A stretch of DNA of 19,255 bases from Pseudomonadota bacterium (GTDB lineage Bacteria > Pseudomonadota > Alphaproteobacteria > Caulobacterales > Aquidulcibacteraceae): assembly GCA_023410295.1 (NCBI GenBank), contig JAEYPY010000011.1, forward strand, positions 1-19,255, read 5' to 3'. The notes under the pieces were generated by a model that worked only from the letters and a program-made list of their open reading frames with translations, was not told where the DNA came from and searched no databases. Every line of letters begins with the position of its first letter. Within the stretch, counting starts at the first letter, position 1. A program made the translations under genes and the position numbers. Shown here piece after piece: positions 7,862 to 15,259 of this stretch.

Positions 7862-10800
7862 ATGCGTATCTCCCGACGAATTCAACTCGCAGGTCTGGTC
7901 GTGCTCGCAGGGGCGGGCGCGGCGACGGAAGCGGCGGCGGACGATCTGACGATCTCCAATGCGACGACAAATCCGGTATTCACGGCGACAGCGGCGGGCG
8001 CGCCGCCGAGCCCGGGCGACGTGCTGGTTCAGAGCGGCGGCTCGATCACGCTGGATGGCGTTGGCGAGACGGCGATCACCGTCAATTCCAGCAACGATGT
8101 GACGAACAATGGCACGCTGACGGCGACGAACGTCAACAATACTGGCGGCATCCGCATCCAGGATGGCTTCGCCGGCACCATCCTCAACAGTGGACAGATC
8201 AACTTTACGGACGGCTACACGCTAACCGACACCGATAGCGACGGTGATCTGGACGGCGAGTGGGCGACCGGCACGGGCCGGTTCGGCATTCTGCTGGAGC
8301 CAGGGACGTTCACCGGCAATATCAGCAGCACCGGCTCGATCACCATCGAGGGCAACGATTCCTACGGCATCGTGCTGAATGGGTTGCTTGACGGCAACGG
8401 CACAACCACCGGCAACCTCACGACTACCGGCGCCATCAATGTGATCGGCGACGACTCAGTCGCTGTCGCCATCCTTGGCGGCGCGGCCGGCGGCGTTGCA
8501 GGGGATGTGCATATCAGCAGCAACATCACGGCGTCCGGTGAAGGCACGCGGGGCCTAGTGGTCGATGCTGCCGTTGGCGGCGAAGTGCGCTTGGCCGGCA
8601 CCTGGAACGTCACCGGCTTCCATAGTCAGTTTCGTCCGCTTACGAATACGCTAGATTTAGGTGACGACGACCTCATTGGCGGCGCGGCCGCATCGATCCA
8701 TCAAAGCGTTGCCAACGGCGTCATCGTGCAGGGCGTCGGTCAGACTGACGATGACGACGACGATGAGGATGGTGAGAATGATGAGGCAGACGACAACCGC
8801 AACGGTGCGCTGAATACGTTCGGCTCGGCCCCGGCGCTTTGGATCGCCAATCAGGGCGGATCGAGCCTCGACATTGGCCCAGCCTCGAACGGCTTCGGCG
8901 TCAACAATTACGGCCTCATTTACGGCCGCGGCGTTCAGGACAATATCGACGCCGTCGGCGTCCGGATCGAAAGCCTCAGCGGTTCGGCTGTGACCACCGC
9001 CGACGGCTTCCACAATGAAGGCGCGGTCCGCGCGCAGGCATTTGAAGCCAACGCTACTGCGCTGCACATCGGCGCCGATGCCTCAGTGCCGACAATCCAG
9101 AACCTCGGCATCATTCAGGCTGAAGGGGTTTCAGAAGGCGCAGATACAACGGCGGCGATTCTGATCGACGAGTTCGCAACGCAGGTAGGTGCGCTGACCA
9201 ATTCCGGCAGCGTCATCGCAACGCTGACTGGCGAAGACGGCGACGCGATCGCGGTGCGCGATCTTTCCGGCACGCTGACGGCGATCGACAACACTGGCGT
9301 CATCGGCGCGGCGATTGTGCCGACCGATGACGATCCGAGTGACGGCATCCCGCCGGTTATCACCGGCTCGGCGATCGCTATCGATGTGACGAACGCCTCC
9401 GCGGGCGTGTCGATCAGCCAGACGGAGAATGCCGACGAAGACATCAATGAGCGCATTCAAGGCGACATTCTGCTCGGCGCATTTGCGGACACGATCGATC
9501 TGCAGGCCGGCGAGATCACCGGCAATATCTCGTTCGGGGCGGGCGTCGATCAGTTCGCGATCGGCGGCGGGGCGCTCTATCGCGGCGCGCTCGACGACAG
9601 CGGCGGCGATCTCGACATCGACGTCCAAGATGGCACGCTGCATCTCACCGGCGGCAACGCGCAGATCACCAGCGCCAATTTCGGCGCCGAGTCGGCGTTT
9701 ACGGTACAACTCGCCGATTCCAGCGCTGACCCGCTGATTGAGGCCACCGGCAGCGTCACGTTCGCGGCCGGCGCGACGGTCACGCCGCTTGTGCCGACTG
9801 GTTTGGTGGATGGCAGCTATGTCTTCCTTACCGCCGGCAGCTTGACAGGCGGCGCCAATGTCACCGGCGTTGTCGATGGCGAGGGCATTCCCTTCATCTA
9901 CAATTTCGAGATCGCGCTGACCGATCCGCTGGCGGTAGACGGCGCCGCCAATGGGCTTGAGGCGATCTACGATATCAAGACGGCCGCAGAACTTGGCATG
10001 ACGCAGAATCAAGGTGCGGCGTTCAACCCAATCATCGCCGCGCTGCAGCTCGACGATAACGCCAGCGCCGCGATCATCGGCATCGACAATGAGGGCGATT
10101 TCTTCGACGCTTACGAAGACCTGATGCCCAGCTACGCTGCAGCGTCCGCGGAGTTGGCGGCGACGGCAATTCAGCAATCGCAGAGCGCCACCAGCAACCG
10201 TCTTGCGGCGACGCGCCTTCAAGGTCTCGACGAGGTTTCGGCCTGGGTCCAGGAGATCGGCTATGGCCTGACGCGCGAGCCGCCGACCGCGAACGGACAA
10301 GCGTTCGAAGGTCATGGCTTCGGCTTGGCGATGGGCATCGATGGCCCGCTCGACAATGGCGCGATGTTCGGCCTCTCGGCGTCGTTCATCGCCTCTGAAG
10401 CGGAAGAAGAAGGCCGTCCCGACGGCGAGATTTCCGCATCGCTCGGCCAGCTCAACGCCTATTTCGGCACGGCCATGGGACCGCTCGATATCGACCTCAT
10501 CGGCGGTATCGGCGCGGGGCAGTTGCAGTCGCGTCGTTTCGTGCAGATTGGCGATGCGTTCAGCGCCCAGACTGAAGCCGAATGGTGGGCCTACGAAGGC
10601 CATGGCGCGGCTCGGGTGTCGGCGCCGATGAGCGCCGGCTGGCTCGTGATCACGCCGCAAGCGGCGCTCACCTATGTCTACATGAGCGAAGAGGGCTACA
10701 GCGAAGAAGGCGGCGGCGAAGCGATCGATTATGAAGTCGGCGATGCAAGCTCGCAGCGCCTGTGGGGCGATGTTGGCGTCGAGTTCAGCGGCCGCTTCCA

Positions 10801-11071
10801 GATGGGCCGCGGCGGCATCATCGCGCCGCGCATCTTCGCCGGGTATCGAGCGAACCTTATCGATGAGGAAGCGGAGCGGACTTTCAAGTTCGTTTCTGGC
10901 GGCGATGAGTTCACGCTGACGGACGAAGGCTTCGGCGACGGTGCGCCGATCGTCGGCATCGGTGTCGATGGCACCAACGGCTTCTCGACGGTTTCGCTCG
11001 GCTATGAAGGCGAGTTCGGCGACCAGATCGAGCGGCACAGCCTCAATGTGGGCGTTCGCTTCCGCTTCTGA
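7862..11071 (+). CDS. Type V autotransporter with beta-helix passenger
   Basis: The 1069-residue protein begins with a signal peptide (MRISRR, a hydrophobic core, likely cleavage after Ala26). A Gly/Asn/Thr/Ile-rich passenger (about 27-780) shows irregular beta-helix repeats with recurring ITVNSS, TSTGSI and NVTGF-like turns. The C-terminal 280 residues form a beta-barrel (from about 790, DEVSAWVQEIGYG) ending in RFRF, the terminal aromatic signature for outer-membrane insertion. The passenger carries an EF-hand-like DTDSDGDLDGE near 123 and an Asp/Glu-rich run near 295-313, both possible calcium sites. I see no protease or lipase motif, so adhesion or surface display is the likely role. ATG 7862 is supported by the signal peptide. 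It stands alone between two intergenic regions. Confidence 0.9.
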   Translation: MRISRRIQLAGLVVLAGAGAATEAAADDLTISNATTNPVFTATAAGAPPSPGDVLVQSGGSITLDGVGETAITVNSSNDVTNNGTLTATNVNNTGGIRIQDGFAGTILNSGQINFTDGYTLTDTDSDGDLDGEWATGTGRFGILLEPGTFTGNISSTGSITIEGNDSYGIVLNGLLDGNGTTTGNLTTTGAINVIGDDSVAVAILGGAAGGVAGDVHISSNITASGEGTRGLVVDAAVGGEVRLAGTWNVTGFHSQFRPLTNTLDLGDDDLIGGAAASIHQSVANGVIVQGVGQTDDDDDDEDGENDEADDNRNGALNTFGSAPALWIANQGGSSLDIGPASNGFGVNNYGLIYGRGVQDNIDAVGVRIESLSGSAVTTADGFHNEGAVRAQAFEANATALHIGADASVPTIQNLGIIQAEGVSEGADTTAAILIDEFATQVGALTNSGSVIATLTGEDGDAIAVRDLSGTLTAIDNTGVIGAAIVPTDDDPSDGIPPVITGSAIAIDVTNASAGVSISQTENADEDINERIQGDILLGAFADTIDLQAGEITGNISFGAGVDQFAIGGGALYRGALDDSGGDLDIDVQDGTLHLTGGNAQITSANFGAESAFTVQLADSSADPLIEATGSVTFAAGATVTPLVPTGLVDGSYVFLTAGSLTGGANVTGVVDGEGIPFIYNFEIALTDPLAVDGAANGLEAIYDIKTAAELGMTQNQGAAFNPIIAALQLDDNASAAIIGIDNEGDFFDAYEDLMPSYAAASAELAATAIQQSQSATSNRLAATRLQGLDEVSAWVQEIGYGLTREPPTANGQAFEGHGFGLAMGIDGPLDNGAMFGLSASFIASEAEEEGRPDGEISASLGQLNAYFGTAMGPLDIDLIGGIGAGQLQSRRFVQIGDAFSAQTEAEWWAYEGHGAARVSAPMSAGWLVITPQAALTYVYMSEEGYSEEGGGEAIDYEVGDASSQRLWGDVGVEFSGRFQMGRGGIIAPRIFAGYRANLIDEEAERTFKFVSGGDEFTLTDEGFGDGAPIVGIGVDGTNGFSTVSLGYEGEFGDQIERHSLNVGVRFRF

Positions 11072-11094
11072 GCGAAGCGGCGATCGACATGATG

Positions 11095-11124
11095 AAGGGC
11101 GCTGGAGCGATCAAGCGCCCTTTC
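11095..11124. terminator. Bidirectional hairpin between convergent genes
   Basis: AAGGGCGCT (11095-11103) pairs with AGCGCCCTT (11114-11122), giving a 9-base-pair stem with a 10-base loop, and TCT follows. It lies 24 bases after the autotransporter stop and 19 bases beyond the stop of the convergent minus-strand gene, so it can serve both. The T-tract is short on each side. Confidence 0.65.
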
Positions 11125-11140
11125 TCGTAGCCCTTGCAAC

Positions 11141-11479
11141 TCAGTGCGCCGACTGGCCGGGGATTTCGCCGGCGTGCGCGCCGGCCCCGCGGCCGCGCTC
11201 ATAAGAGAGAATGCCGGGGCGGGGGCGCCAGGCCCCGTTCTCGGCGACGAAGAAGCGCTCCAGCTCGGGCTGCAGAGAGGCGAGCTGCTCGGCATTCACG
11301 CGGACGGCAGGGTTCACCAGCATCAGCCGCTCAGCGAGGCGCGTGGCGTCGAACTCAAAGGCGCCTTCGTCCAAGTAGATGCTGAGCATGGCGAAAACGA
11401 TCGGGGGAACGACGGCGTCGCTTTCCGCAAACGCGTCGATGAGCTGGCGGGCGTCGAGCAGATAGGGTGATTGTTCCAT
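11141..11479 (-). CDS. Short hypothetical protein downstream of diiron gene
   Basis: The 112-residue, mostly helical protein has a hydrophobic IVFAMLSIYL segment, the stretch LASLQPELERFFVAENGAWRP, and a Gly/Ala/His-rich tail. The pattern of acidic helices followed by RFF-x-x-x-NGAW loosely recalls the N-terminal part of DUF1376 (YdaU-like) proteins. That is a weak resemblance and gives no function. It lies 48 bases after the AurF-like gene on the same strand and is probably the last gene of that operon. Upstream of ATG 11479 there is no clear Shine-Dalgarno sequence. The coding bias matches its neighbours. Confidence 0.6.
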   Translation of the reverse strand: MEQSPYLLDARQLIDAFAESDAVVPPIVFAMLSIYLDEGAFEFDATRLAERLMLVNPAVRVNAEQLASLQPELERFFVAENGAWRPRPGILSYERGRGAGAHAGEIPGQSAH

Positions 11480-11527
11480 GAGCGGTGAACGCGGGGCTCG
11501 CGCCCCGCGTTCCGCCTCAGCTCCGCG

Positions 11528-12454
11528 CTAGCAGAAGACCGGCGCCATGGCTTCGATGGCGGCGCGTTTGCCGGGGCTGATTTGCTCGGCGACCTCAAGA
11601 AAGCGCGGGTGGGTGAGGCCGGAGCCGAGATAGGTCCAGCGATTGGCCTGGTGCTGCTGAGCGAGAAAGCGTTCGCGCTCACTGGCTGTGAGCGAGCGTC
11701 CCGTGGCGCGTTCGAAGGCTTCGAGTTCGTACGCGGTTTGCTGCTTCAGTCCTCCATCGAAGAACGCGCCGAGATCCATAAAGCCCGCGAAGCCGGCTTC
11801 GATTTCGTCCGGCGTGCAGCGTTCGGCGATGTGAAGCGTCATCATCGCATCGAGCTGGGCGTGCTGGTGCTCTTCCATCCAGTGGTGCAGCAAGAGGCTT
11901 TTGAACTGCGGATCGAGGGCCTGATCGTCCTTCATGCTGTCCATGAAGTGGCGCTGCGTCATCCACTCGATCATCAGCGTGAGCAACGAGACCGAGAGCG
12001 CCGGCTTCGCCAGCACGTGTTTGCCGATCGCCTCGGGCGGGCCGATCACGTCGCATTCTGTACCGAAGCCTTCGCGAAACTCTTCGCGGAAGCGGCGGAA
12101 GAGATGGATGTGCTTGGCTTCTTCGCTCGCGAATTCAAGGAAGGCGCGCGCCTGGTAATCATCGCCGTCCATCATCGGCTTGATGATGAGCGGGCGGGCG
12201 TGGTCCAGCACGAACGGCAGGATGAATTCCTCGATCACGCCGAACATGGCCAGATAGGTGTGGCCGCGGATCTGGTTGAGCGTGCGCTTCTCCTCAGCGC
12301 CAAGAAAATCGAGTTCGCTGGTACGGGCGAAGCTTTCCGGCATGAACGGGCGCGAAAAGTCGAGCTTCTTGTCGCCGCCGATGATGTCTTCGACGCGCCA
12401 GGTGATGCGTTCGGCGCGCGCGAGGCAGTCTTTGAATGAATATTGGTACGTCAT
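11528..12454 (-). CDS. AurF-like ferritin-fold diiron oxygenase
   Basis: The 308-residue helical protein carries a complete set of likely diiron ligands: Glu76 (VIEEF), Glu112-x2-His115 (EEAKH), Glu163 (LMIEWM) and His191-x3-Glu195-x2-His198 (HHWMEEHQH). AurF, the p-aminobenzoate N-oxygenase, uses E101, E136-x2-H139, E196 and H223-x3-E227-x2-H230. Types, order and approximate spacing all agree. A diiron-carboxylate oxygenase or N-oxygenase activity is therefore likely; the substrate is unknown. I chose ATG 12454 because GGAG lies about 8 bases upstream and the protein body begins there. The frame is open further upstream, but that part is Arg/Pro-rich and overlaps the next small gene. It belongs with the OsmC-like gene and the 40-residue membrane peptide. 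Confidence 0.82.
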   Translation of the reverse strand: MTYQYSFKDCLARAERITWRVEDIIGGDKKLDFSRPFMPESFARTSELDFLGAEEKRTLNQIRGHTYLAMFGVIEEFILPFVLDHARPLIIKPMMDGDDYQARAFLEFASEEAKHIHLFRRFREEFREGFGTECDVIGPPEAIGKHVLAKPALSVSLLTLMIEWMTQRHFMDSMKDDQALDPQFKSLLLHHWMEEHQHAQLDAMMTLHIAERCTPDEIEAGFAGFMDLGAFFDGGLKQQTAYELEAFERATGRSLTASERERFLAQQHQANRWTYLGSGLTHPRFLEVAEQISPGKRAAIEAMAPVFC

Positions 12455-12476
12455 GTCATGTCTCCGGGTGATGGTG

Positions 12477-12599
12477 TTAAGCGAGCATCGCGACAGCGCG
12501 TTCGGCCAGGACGACGTGCGCGCCGAGCACCAGGACGGCGGAAAGCACGTAGCCGAGCGCGCGGAAGGCGATGGGCGGGCGGTTGTTGAAGTCGAGCAT
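12477..12599 (-). CDS. 40-residue membrane peptide between OsmC and diiron genes
   Basis: The product is MLDFNNRPPIAFRALGYVLS followed by AVLVLGAHVVLAERAVAMLA. It has one hydrophobic helix of about 22 residues behind a short polar N-terminus with a Pro-Pro. It sits 22 bases before the diiron gene, on the same strand. I chose ATG 12599; an upstream in-frame ATG at 12659 lies inside the loop of a large hairpin and adds a Pro/Ala-rich, unconvincing stretch. Neither start has a clear ribosome site, which lowers confidence. A membrane tether or partner for the diiron enzyme is conceivable. Confidence 0.5.
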   Translation of the reverse strand: MLDFNNRPPIAFRALGYVLSAVLVLGAHVVLAERAVAMLA

Positions 12600-12631
12600 T
12601 GGAAGAAGTCTCGTGTTGGGGAGGAGAGGAG

Positions 12632-12677
12632 CCGGTCCGACGGCCGCGTGGGCAGGCATGGGAGGCCGCCGGACCGG
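12632..12677 (-). promoter_or_regulatory. Large intercistronic hairpin after the osmC-like gene
   Basis: The arms are 12632-12645 and 12664-12677. They pair over 13 of 14 positions, nearly all G-C, with an 18-base loop. The hairpin begins 10 bases after the osmC-like stop. No T-run follows on the minus strand (the sequence there is CT/C-rich), so an attenuator, an RNA-processing site or a 3'-end stabiliser is more likely than a classical terminator. Confidence 0.5.
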
Positions 12678-12686
12678 GGTTCGTGC

Positions 12687-13253
12687 TCAGTACGTCTCAA
12701 CCGAGACGCTGACCGGCACGGAGCGGGAAACGACGTCGAGCACGGGCGACATCTGCGTCAGCTGCTTGATCGCGTCGGCGCTGGCTTTGGTCTTCACGCG
12801 CATACGCACGCGGATGGCCGAATAGCCTTTGCGCACTTCGGCTGAGAGGCCGAGGAAGCCGCGCAAATCGAGATCGCCTTCAAGCTCGCTGTCGATAGCT
12901 TCGATGACGATGCCGTTCGCGGCGGCGTGATAGGCCGTCGTCGTCGTCATGCAGCCGATCAGCGCGTGCAGCAGCCATTCGACCGGATTGGGCGCGCTGT
13001 CGTCGCCGAGCAACACGTCCGGTTCGCCATTGTCGGCGATGAAGGCCTGGACGCCGCCGCGGTGCTCTTGGAGCGCGCCGGTGAAGTCCTTGATGGTCGA
13101 GCGGTTGCGGTCGCCGCCGAGCCAGGTGTTCTTGGCGCGGAAGTTGAACTTGGCAATCTCGGGATTGGCCGAAACGGCTTCGACGGTCTCGAAGAGGGCG
13201 GTGACGTTGACGCCGTTGACGATGGTAGGCGCCGGCTGGGCTTGGACGGACAT
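12687..13253 (-). CDS. OsmC family protein with a single cysteine
   Basis: The 188-residue protein has the OsmC/Ohr layout: an N-terminal strand region (AKNTWLGGDRNRSTI), then a central helix with the motif PNPVEWLLHALIGCMTTTTA that carries Cys101, then a C-terminal ISS/VRM strand set. OsmC proteins are thiol peroxidases that reduce organic hydroperoxides with two cysteines. Here the second position falls in MSPVLDVVS and is Ser, and Cys101 is the only cysteine. A disulfide cycle within one subunit is therefore impossible; an external thiol or a non-peroxidase role must be considered. AGGAA lies about 9 bases before ATG 13253. It stands between the hydrolase-fused regulator and the diiron enzyme gene and is probably the first gene of the downstream operon. 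Confidence 0.88.
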   Translation of the reverse strand: MSVQAQPAPTIVNGVNVTALFETVEAVSANPEIAKFNFRAKNTWLGGDRNRSTIKDFTGALQEHRGGVQAFIADNGEPDVLLGDDSAPNPVEWLLHALIGCMTTTTAYHAAANGIVIEAIDSELEGDLDLRGFLGLSAEVRKGYSAIRVRMRVKTKASADAIKQLTQMSPVLDVVSRSVPVSVSVETY

Positions 13254-13350
13254 GGGGATGTTCCTGGTCTTGCGTTGAACTTGCGAGACGAGGATGTGCC
13301 CGGCAGGCGTGGGCGCGAGCGTTGGCGCGGCGGAGGAAAGCGCCGGGCTA

Positions 13351-13371
13351 GCGTTTGAAGCAGCGTTGAAA
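13351..13371 (-). promoter_or_regulatory. Tandem 9-mer repeat, candidate regulator binding site
   Basis: On the plus strand, GCGTTTGAA (13351-13359) and GCGTTGAAA (13363-13371) are near-direct repeats with starts 12 bases apart. They lie just past the regulator stop and about 100 bases upstream of the osmC-like start. BTAD/SARP-type regulators bind short direct repeats of about one helical turn near the -35 region, so this fits an operator for the neighbouring regulator. That is inference from position and form. Confidence 0.3.
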
Positions 13372-13376
13372 CGAGC

Positions 13377-14987
13377 CTATTCGGCCAGAAACTCGTTGAT
13401 CGCGTCGAGGAACCGGTCAAGCGCGGGGTCCTGCTCGAGCAGGATATGGTTCTCGCTTTCCAGGATTACGAAACGGGCGCCCGGGATGCCCATGGCGAGT
13501 TCGCGCCCGTTCGGCAGGGTGACGCGGGCGTCCTTGCGGGAATGGATCACGAGCGTGGGCGTGCGCACTTCGGAGAGCCGATCGCGCACGTCGATATTGC
13601 CGAGTTGATCGAGCAGGTTGGCGGCGTTCTCGGGCGAGGTGGTGATGCGCTGCAGTTCGTTGAACCAGCTCATCTGTTCCTGCGTCGCACCGGGGATAAA
13701 GAAGGTGGTGAAGAGCTGGCGGTAGGCGGGATTGTCCTTGCCCCAGCCGGTGCGCGTGACTTGCACGAGCGCTTCGGTTTCGGCGACGCGGTCCCTGTCG
13801 TCGTGCAGCTTCCAGCCGCGTGCGTAGCCGCCATAGAGGATGAGCTTGCTGACCCGCTCGGGATGGCGCACCGCGTACTCGACAGAGACGGCGCAGCCCT
13901 GACTGATGCCGAGCAGCGGAAAGCGCTCAAGGCCCGCTGCATCGACCACGGCTTCGAGATCGGCGACGAGTTTATCTAGCGACCAGTCGGTGACATCCCA
14001 ATCGGAGAGCCCGTTGCCGCGCGCGTCGTAGCGGATGAAGGTGTAGTCCTGGGCGAGGCGCCGGAACGGATAGCGCCAGACGGGACTGTCCCAATCGAAC
14101 TCAAGATGGTTCATCCAATTGGCGGTCTTCACCAGCGGCGGGCCCGAGCCGACCGTGGCGTAGGCGATGCGCACGCCGTCGCGCGCGGTGCAGAAGCGCA
14201 CGTCTTGGCGGAGCGGGGCGTCGAGTTCGATGCGCGGCGGCGGCGCGGGCGCCGGCGTGATCTGCGCGCGCTTGCGCTGCAAGGCTTCATCGAGCGCGCT
14301 TTCGTTGAAGGGGCCGAGGCTGGCGAGTATGCGCGCGCTGGCGTCCTTTTGCGCTTGCGCCTCAGCGTGCGCGCCGCTGGCGGCGAGGGCGGCGATGAGA
14401 CGAGCGTGCGCGGTTTCATCGCCGGCGTCGAGGTCGATGCGGCGGCGTAGAATCTCAGCGAGCGCGCCAGGTGCGTCTTCGAGTTTGGCGGCGAGCGCGT
14501 CGAGCACGACCAAATGGAGCCGCCGCGCCTGCTCTTGCTGACCCAAACGCCAGCTCTCGAACGCAGGCTGAGCCGGCAAGTCGAGCCCGGCGATGAACGG
14601 GCCGCGAAAGAGGGCGTCGAGCGCGCGCAGTTCTTCCACGCCGAGAGCCGCCACCTCGCCGGCGCAGCGCTCGCGCGCGTGGATGAGATCGACGAAGGCG
14701 CCGTTCGAGGCAAAGCTCACGCGCTCGCGGTCCGCGTGAAGGCGTTCGGCGCCGTCATCGTTCAGCAGCGGGCGCATCTTGCTGAGCGACCAGCGCAGCG
14801 CGGCACGCGGATCGTCCGGCAATTCCCAGAGCAGTTCGCAGAGCGCATCGCGGCGCTGCGGCGCGCGTTGCACGGCCAGATAGGCGATGAGCGCGCGCGT
14901 TTTTTTCGATTGCGGCAATGCCAGCGGCGCGCCATCGCGGCGCACCTCCAGCTCGCCCAGCAGGCGGATCTCAAGGCCGTTGCCCAT
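13377..14987 (-). CDS. BTAD winged-helix regulator fused to alpha/beta hydrolase
   Basis: The 536-residue protein starts with a SARP-type winged helix (about 5-95, LEIRLLGELEVRRDGAPLAL, then LRWSLSKMRPLL) and a helical BTAD region (about 100-245). A Pro/Ala linker leads to a full alpha/beta hydrolase (about 258-536). Its nucleophile is Ser362 in GISQG, with Asp486 (HSRKDAR) and His514 (ESENHIL) completing the triad. The N-terminal half should bind DNA. The hydrolase may act as a ligand sensor or may degrade the signal; both readings fit an intact triad. It lies upstream of the osmC-like and diiron genes on the same strand and is the natural candidate to control them. ATG 14987 follows GGGGCG. 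Similar BTAD-hydrolase fusions are known from proteobacterial annotations, but their biology is little described. Confidence 0.87.
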   Translation of the reverse strand: MGNGLEIRLLGELEVRRDGAPLALPQSKKTRALIAYLAVQRAPQRRDALCELLWELPDDPRAALRWSLSKMRPLLNDDGAERLHADRERVSFASNGAFVDLIHARERCAGEVAALGVEELRALDALFRGPFIAGLDLPAQPAFESWRLGQQEQARRLHLVVLDALAAKLEDAPGALAEILRRRIDLDAGDETAHARLIAALAASGAHAEAQAQKDASARILASLGPFNESALDEALQRKRAQITPAPAPPPRIELDAPLRQDVRFCTARDGVRIAYATVGSGPPLVKTANWMNHLEFDWDSPVWRYPFRRLAQDYTFIRYDARGNGLSDWDVTDWSLDKLVADLEAVVDAAGLERFPLLGISQGCAVSVEYAVRHPERVSKLILYGGYARGWKLHDDRDRVAETEALVQVTRTGWGKDNPAYRQLFTTFFIPGATQEQMSWFNELQRITTSPENAANLLDQLGNIDVRDRLSEVRTPTLVIHSRKDARVTLPNGRELAMGIPGARFVILESENHILLEQDPALDRFLDAINEFLAE

Positions 14988-15085
14988 CGCCCCGCATCAT
15001 TAGGAGCCGGCGGGGGATGGGAAAAGCGGTTTCAACCTTCGCTGGCGCGCGAAGCGGCGCGCGGAAAAATCATTGTGCAGTGCGG

Positions 15086-15114
15086 TAGACAAAGCCGAAA
15101 ACCCGCGCTAGCTT
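15086..15114 (+). promoter_or_regulatory. Putative promoter of the metX-metB operon
   Basis: TAGACA (15086-15091) and TAGCTT (15109-15114) are separated by 17 bases. The -10 match is weak. The predicted start, about 7 bases on, lands at 15121, exactly where the SAM-II aptamer begins, which is the main support. Confidence 0.45.
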
Positions 15115-15120
15115 TCCCAT

Positions 15121-15176
15121 GCGCCGATTTGATGCTCAGCTTGCGGGCGCGTTAAAAATACAGCTAAAGCGAAGGG
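15121..15176 (+). ncRNA. SAM-II riboswitch
   Basis: The element starts with GCGCC (15121-15125), followed by the U-rich GATTTGA. The complementary GGCGC (15146-15150) closes stem P1. Then comes GTTAAAAATACAGCTAAAGC, ending in GAAGGG. This matches the compact pseudoknot of the SAM-II class as I know it from the metX riboswitch structure (GAUUUAA, then GCGCGUGAUAAA, then GCUAAAAAGGG). SAM-II elements are typical of alphaproteobacterial metA, metX and metC leaders and repress expression when S-adenosylmethionine is high. It sits 84 bases before metX. A further GC-rich stem (GGGCG 15191-15195 with CGCCC 15205-15209) could be part of the expression platform; no T-run follows it. Confidence 0.88.
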
Positions 15177-15259
15177 CAGTCGTCCCGTCGGGGCGCGTCC
15201 TTTACGCCCGCAAGCGCCCAGCAAAAACCGTCGCACTGGAACCAACGCCGGAGGCGGCG

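Noticed and set aside
9131..11038. A 635-codon open frame on the minus strand
   Set aside because: It is antisense to the autotransporter, Arg/Ala/Asp-rich without domains, and explained by the third-position GC bias of the real gene.
12455..12700. N-terminal extension of the diiron protein
   Set aside because: The translation is Arg/Pro-rich and overlaps the 40-residue peptide and the hairpin; GGAG before ATG 12454 marks the better start.
15119..15259. N-terminal extension of metX to 15119
   Set aside because: These bases form the SAM-II riboswitch and its spacer; the MetX body and a GGAGG site begin at 15260.
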